A stretch of DNA of 64,000 nt from Denitrovibrio sp. (GTDB lineage Bacteria; Chrysiogenota; Deferribacteres; Deferribacterales; Geovibrionaceae). This document shows, piece after piece, positions 63,881-64,000 of this stretch (positions are counted from its first letter, which is position 1; each line of letters starts with the position of its first letter). The DNA lies in the NCBI GenBank assembly GCA_002869185.1, contig PKTN01000013.1, positions 58,972-122,971 of the forward strand. Direction: 5' to 3'. The translations under genes were made by a program, and so were the position numbers. Under the pieces are notes generated by a model that ran no database searches, was not told the DNA's origin, and was given only the letters and a program-made list of their open reading frames with translations.

Positions 63881-64000
63881 GGGGGCGCTCGGTTTCGACG
63901 AGGGATCGTAGGTCTCTAGGTGCATGTCCGGGGCGGCAACCCGGTTAGCAAGCCAACGCAAGTAATTGCAAACGACGAATACGCACTCGCTGCTGCTTAA
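63881..64000 (+). ncRNA. ssrA: Transfer-messenger RNA (tmRNA), 5' part, runs off the window
   Basis: GGGGGCGCTCGGTTTCGACGAGGG is the standard tmRNA 5' acceptor and D-loop-like sequence. The tag frame GCAAACGACGAATACGCACTCGCTGCTGCTTAA encodes ANDEYALAAA and then TAA at the window's end. The 3' half with the CCA-bearing acceptor arm lies beyond the edge. smpB upstream supports the call. The exact first base could be 63881 or 63882. Confidence 0.95.

Noticed and set aside
1-64000. Genome-wide reassignment of TAG/TAA to an amino acid
   Set aside because: TAG properly ends intact genes here (the pilB-type gene, waaA, lpxL, glyQ, ccmD and others), and TAA ends many more.

Overview
The window comes from a Gram-negative, flagellated, moderately AT-rich bacterium. 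It has lipid A/Kdo genes (lpxB, waaA, an lpxL-type acyltransferase), a porin, type IV pilus-type genes, flagellar operons, c-type cytochrome maturation and small monoheme cytochromes. The CcmE variant (Cys in place of the heme-binding His), hypE and the respiratory flavour suggest an anaerobic respirer. My best guess is Deferribacterota (Denitrovibrio/Geovibrio-like), but this rests on gene content only and not on any marker I could compare.

Layout: 1-5108 (minus) is an envelope locus with a TPR/CsgG-like lipoprotein followed by a GNA1162-like/FN3/beta-helix protein that runs off the left edge. 5315-9821 (minus) holds an M23 peptidase, proS and a MscS channel. 9956-12836 (plus) is a pilB/pilC-type pair. 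13061-18554 is divergent ccdA and ccmEFABCD. 18636-25286 (minus) carries an MFS carrier, a porin, a secreted FG-GAP protein and hslUV. 25405-28088 (plus) is envelope lipid synthesis (DUF374 acyltransferase, waaA, lpxL). 28094-28974 (minus) is a small membrane protein pair. 29138-33498 (plus) is argDFG and glyQ. 33623-36868 (minus) is a tandem array of four related unknown proteins plus a DJ-1 protein. 36992-42382 (plus) is trpB2, queH, yjbQ, a DHH protein, engB, a PLD nuclease, a monoheme cytochrome and a flavoprotein. 42357-52457 (minus) is two flagellar transcription units: fliK-flgD-flgE, then motAB-fliLNOPQ ending in a caspase-like gene. 52529-57271 (minus) is hypE-cytochrome-hisI-pilM-unknown-lpxB. 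57406-64000 is an ExeA-like ATPase, an AlkC glycosylase, a lipoprotein, an FmdB zinc ribbon, a hemerythrin (minus), smpB, a quinone reductase and the 5' part of ssrA (tmRNA).

The most striking observation is that three long reading frames are cut by in-frame stop codons although the frame stays open and protein-like on both sides: TAG at 1724-1726, TAG at 4224-4226, and TAG at 49917-49919 plus TAA at 49014-49016 in flgE. Each could come from a Gln codon by one C-to-T change. TAG and TAA are normal terminators elsewhere in the window, so wholesale code reassignment is excluded. Recent nonsense mutation, sequence error, or suppression by a tRNA encoded elsewhere remain possible. Other notable items are the tandem unknown family with a shared leader, the Cys-type CcmE, the caspase-like gene coupled to fliQ, and a hemerythrin lacking one iron ligand.

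No tRNA, rRNA, CRISPR array, transposon or phage module was seen.
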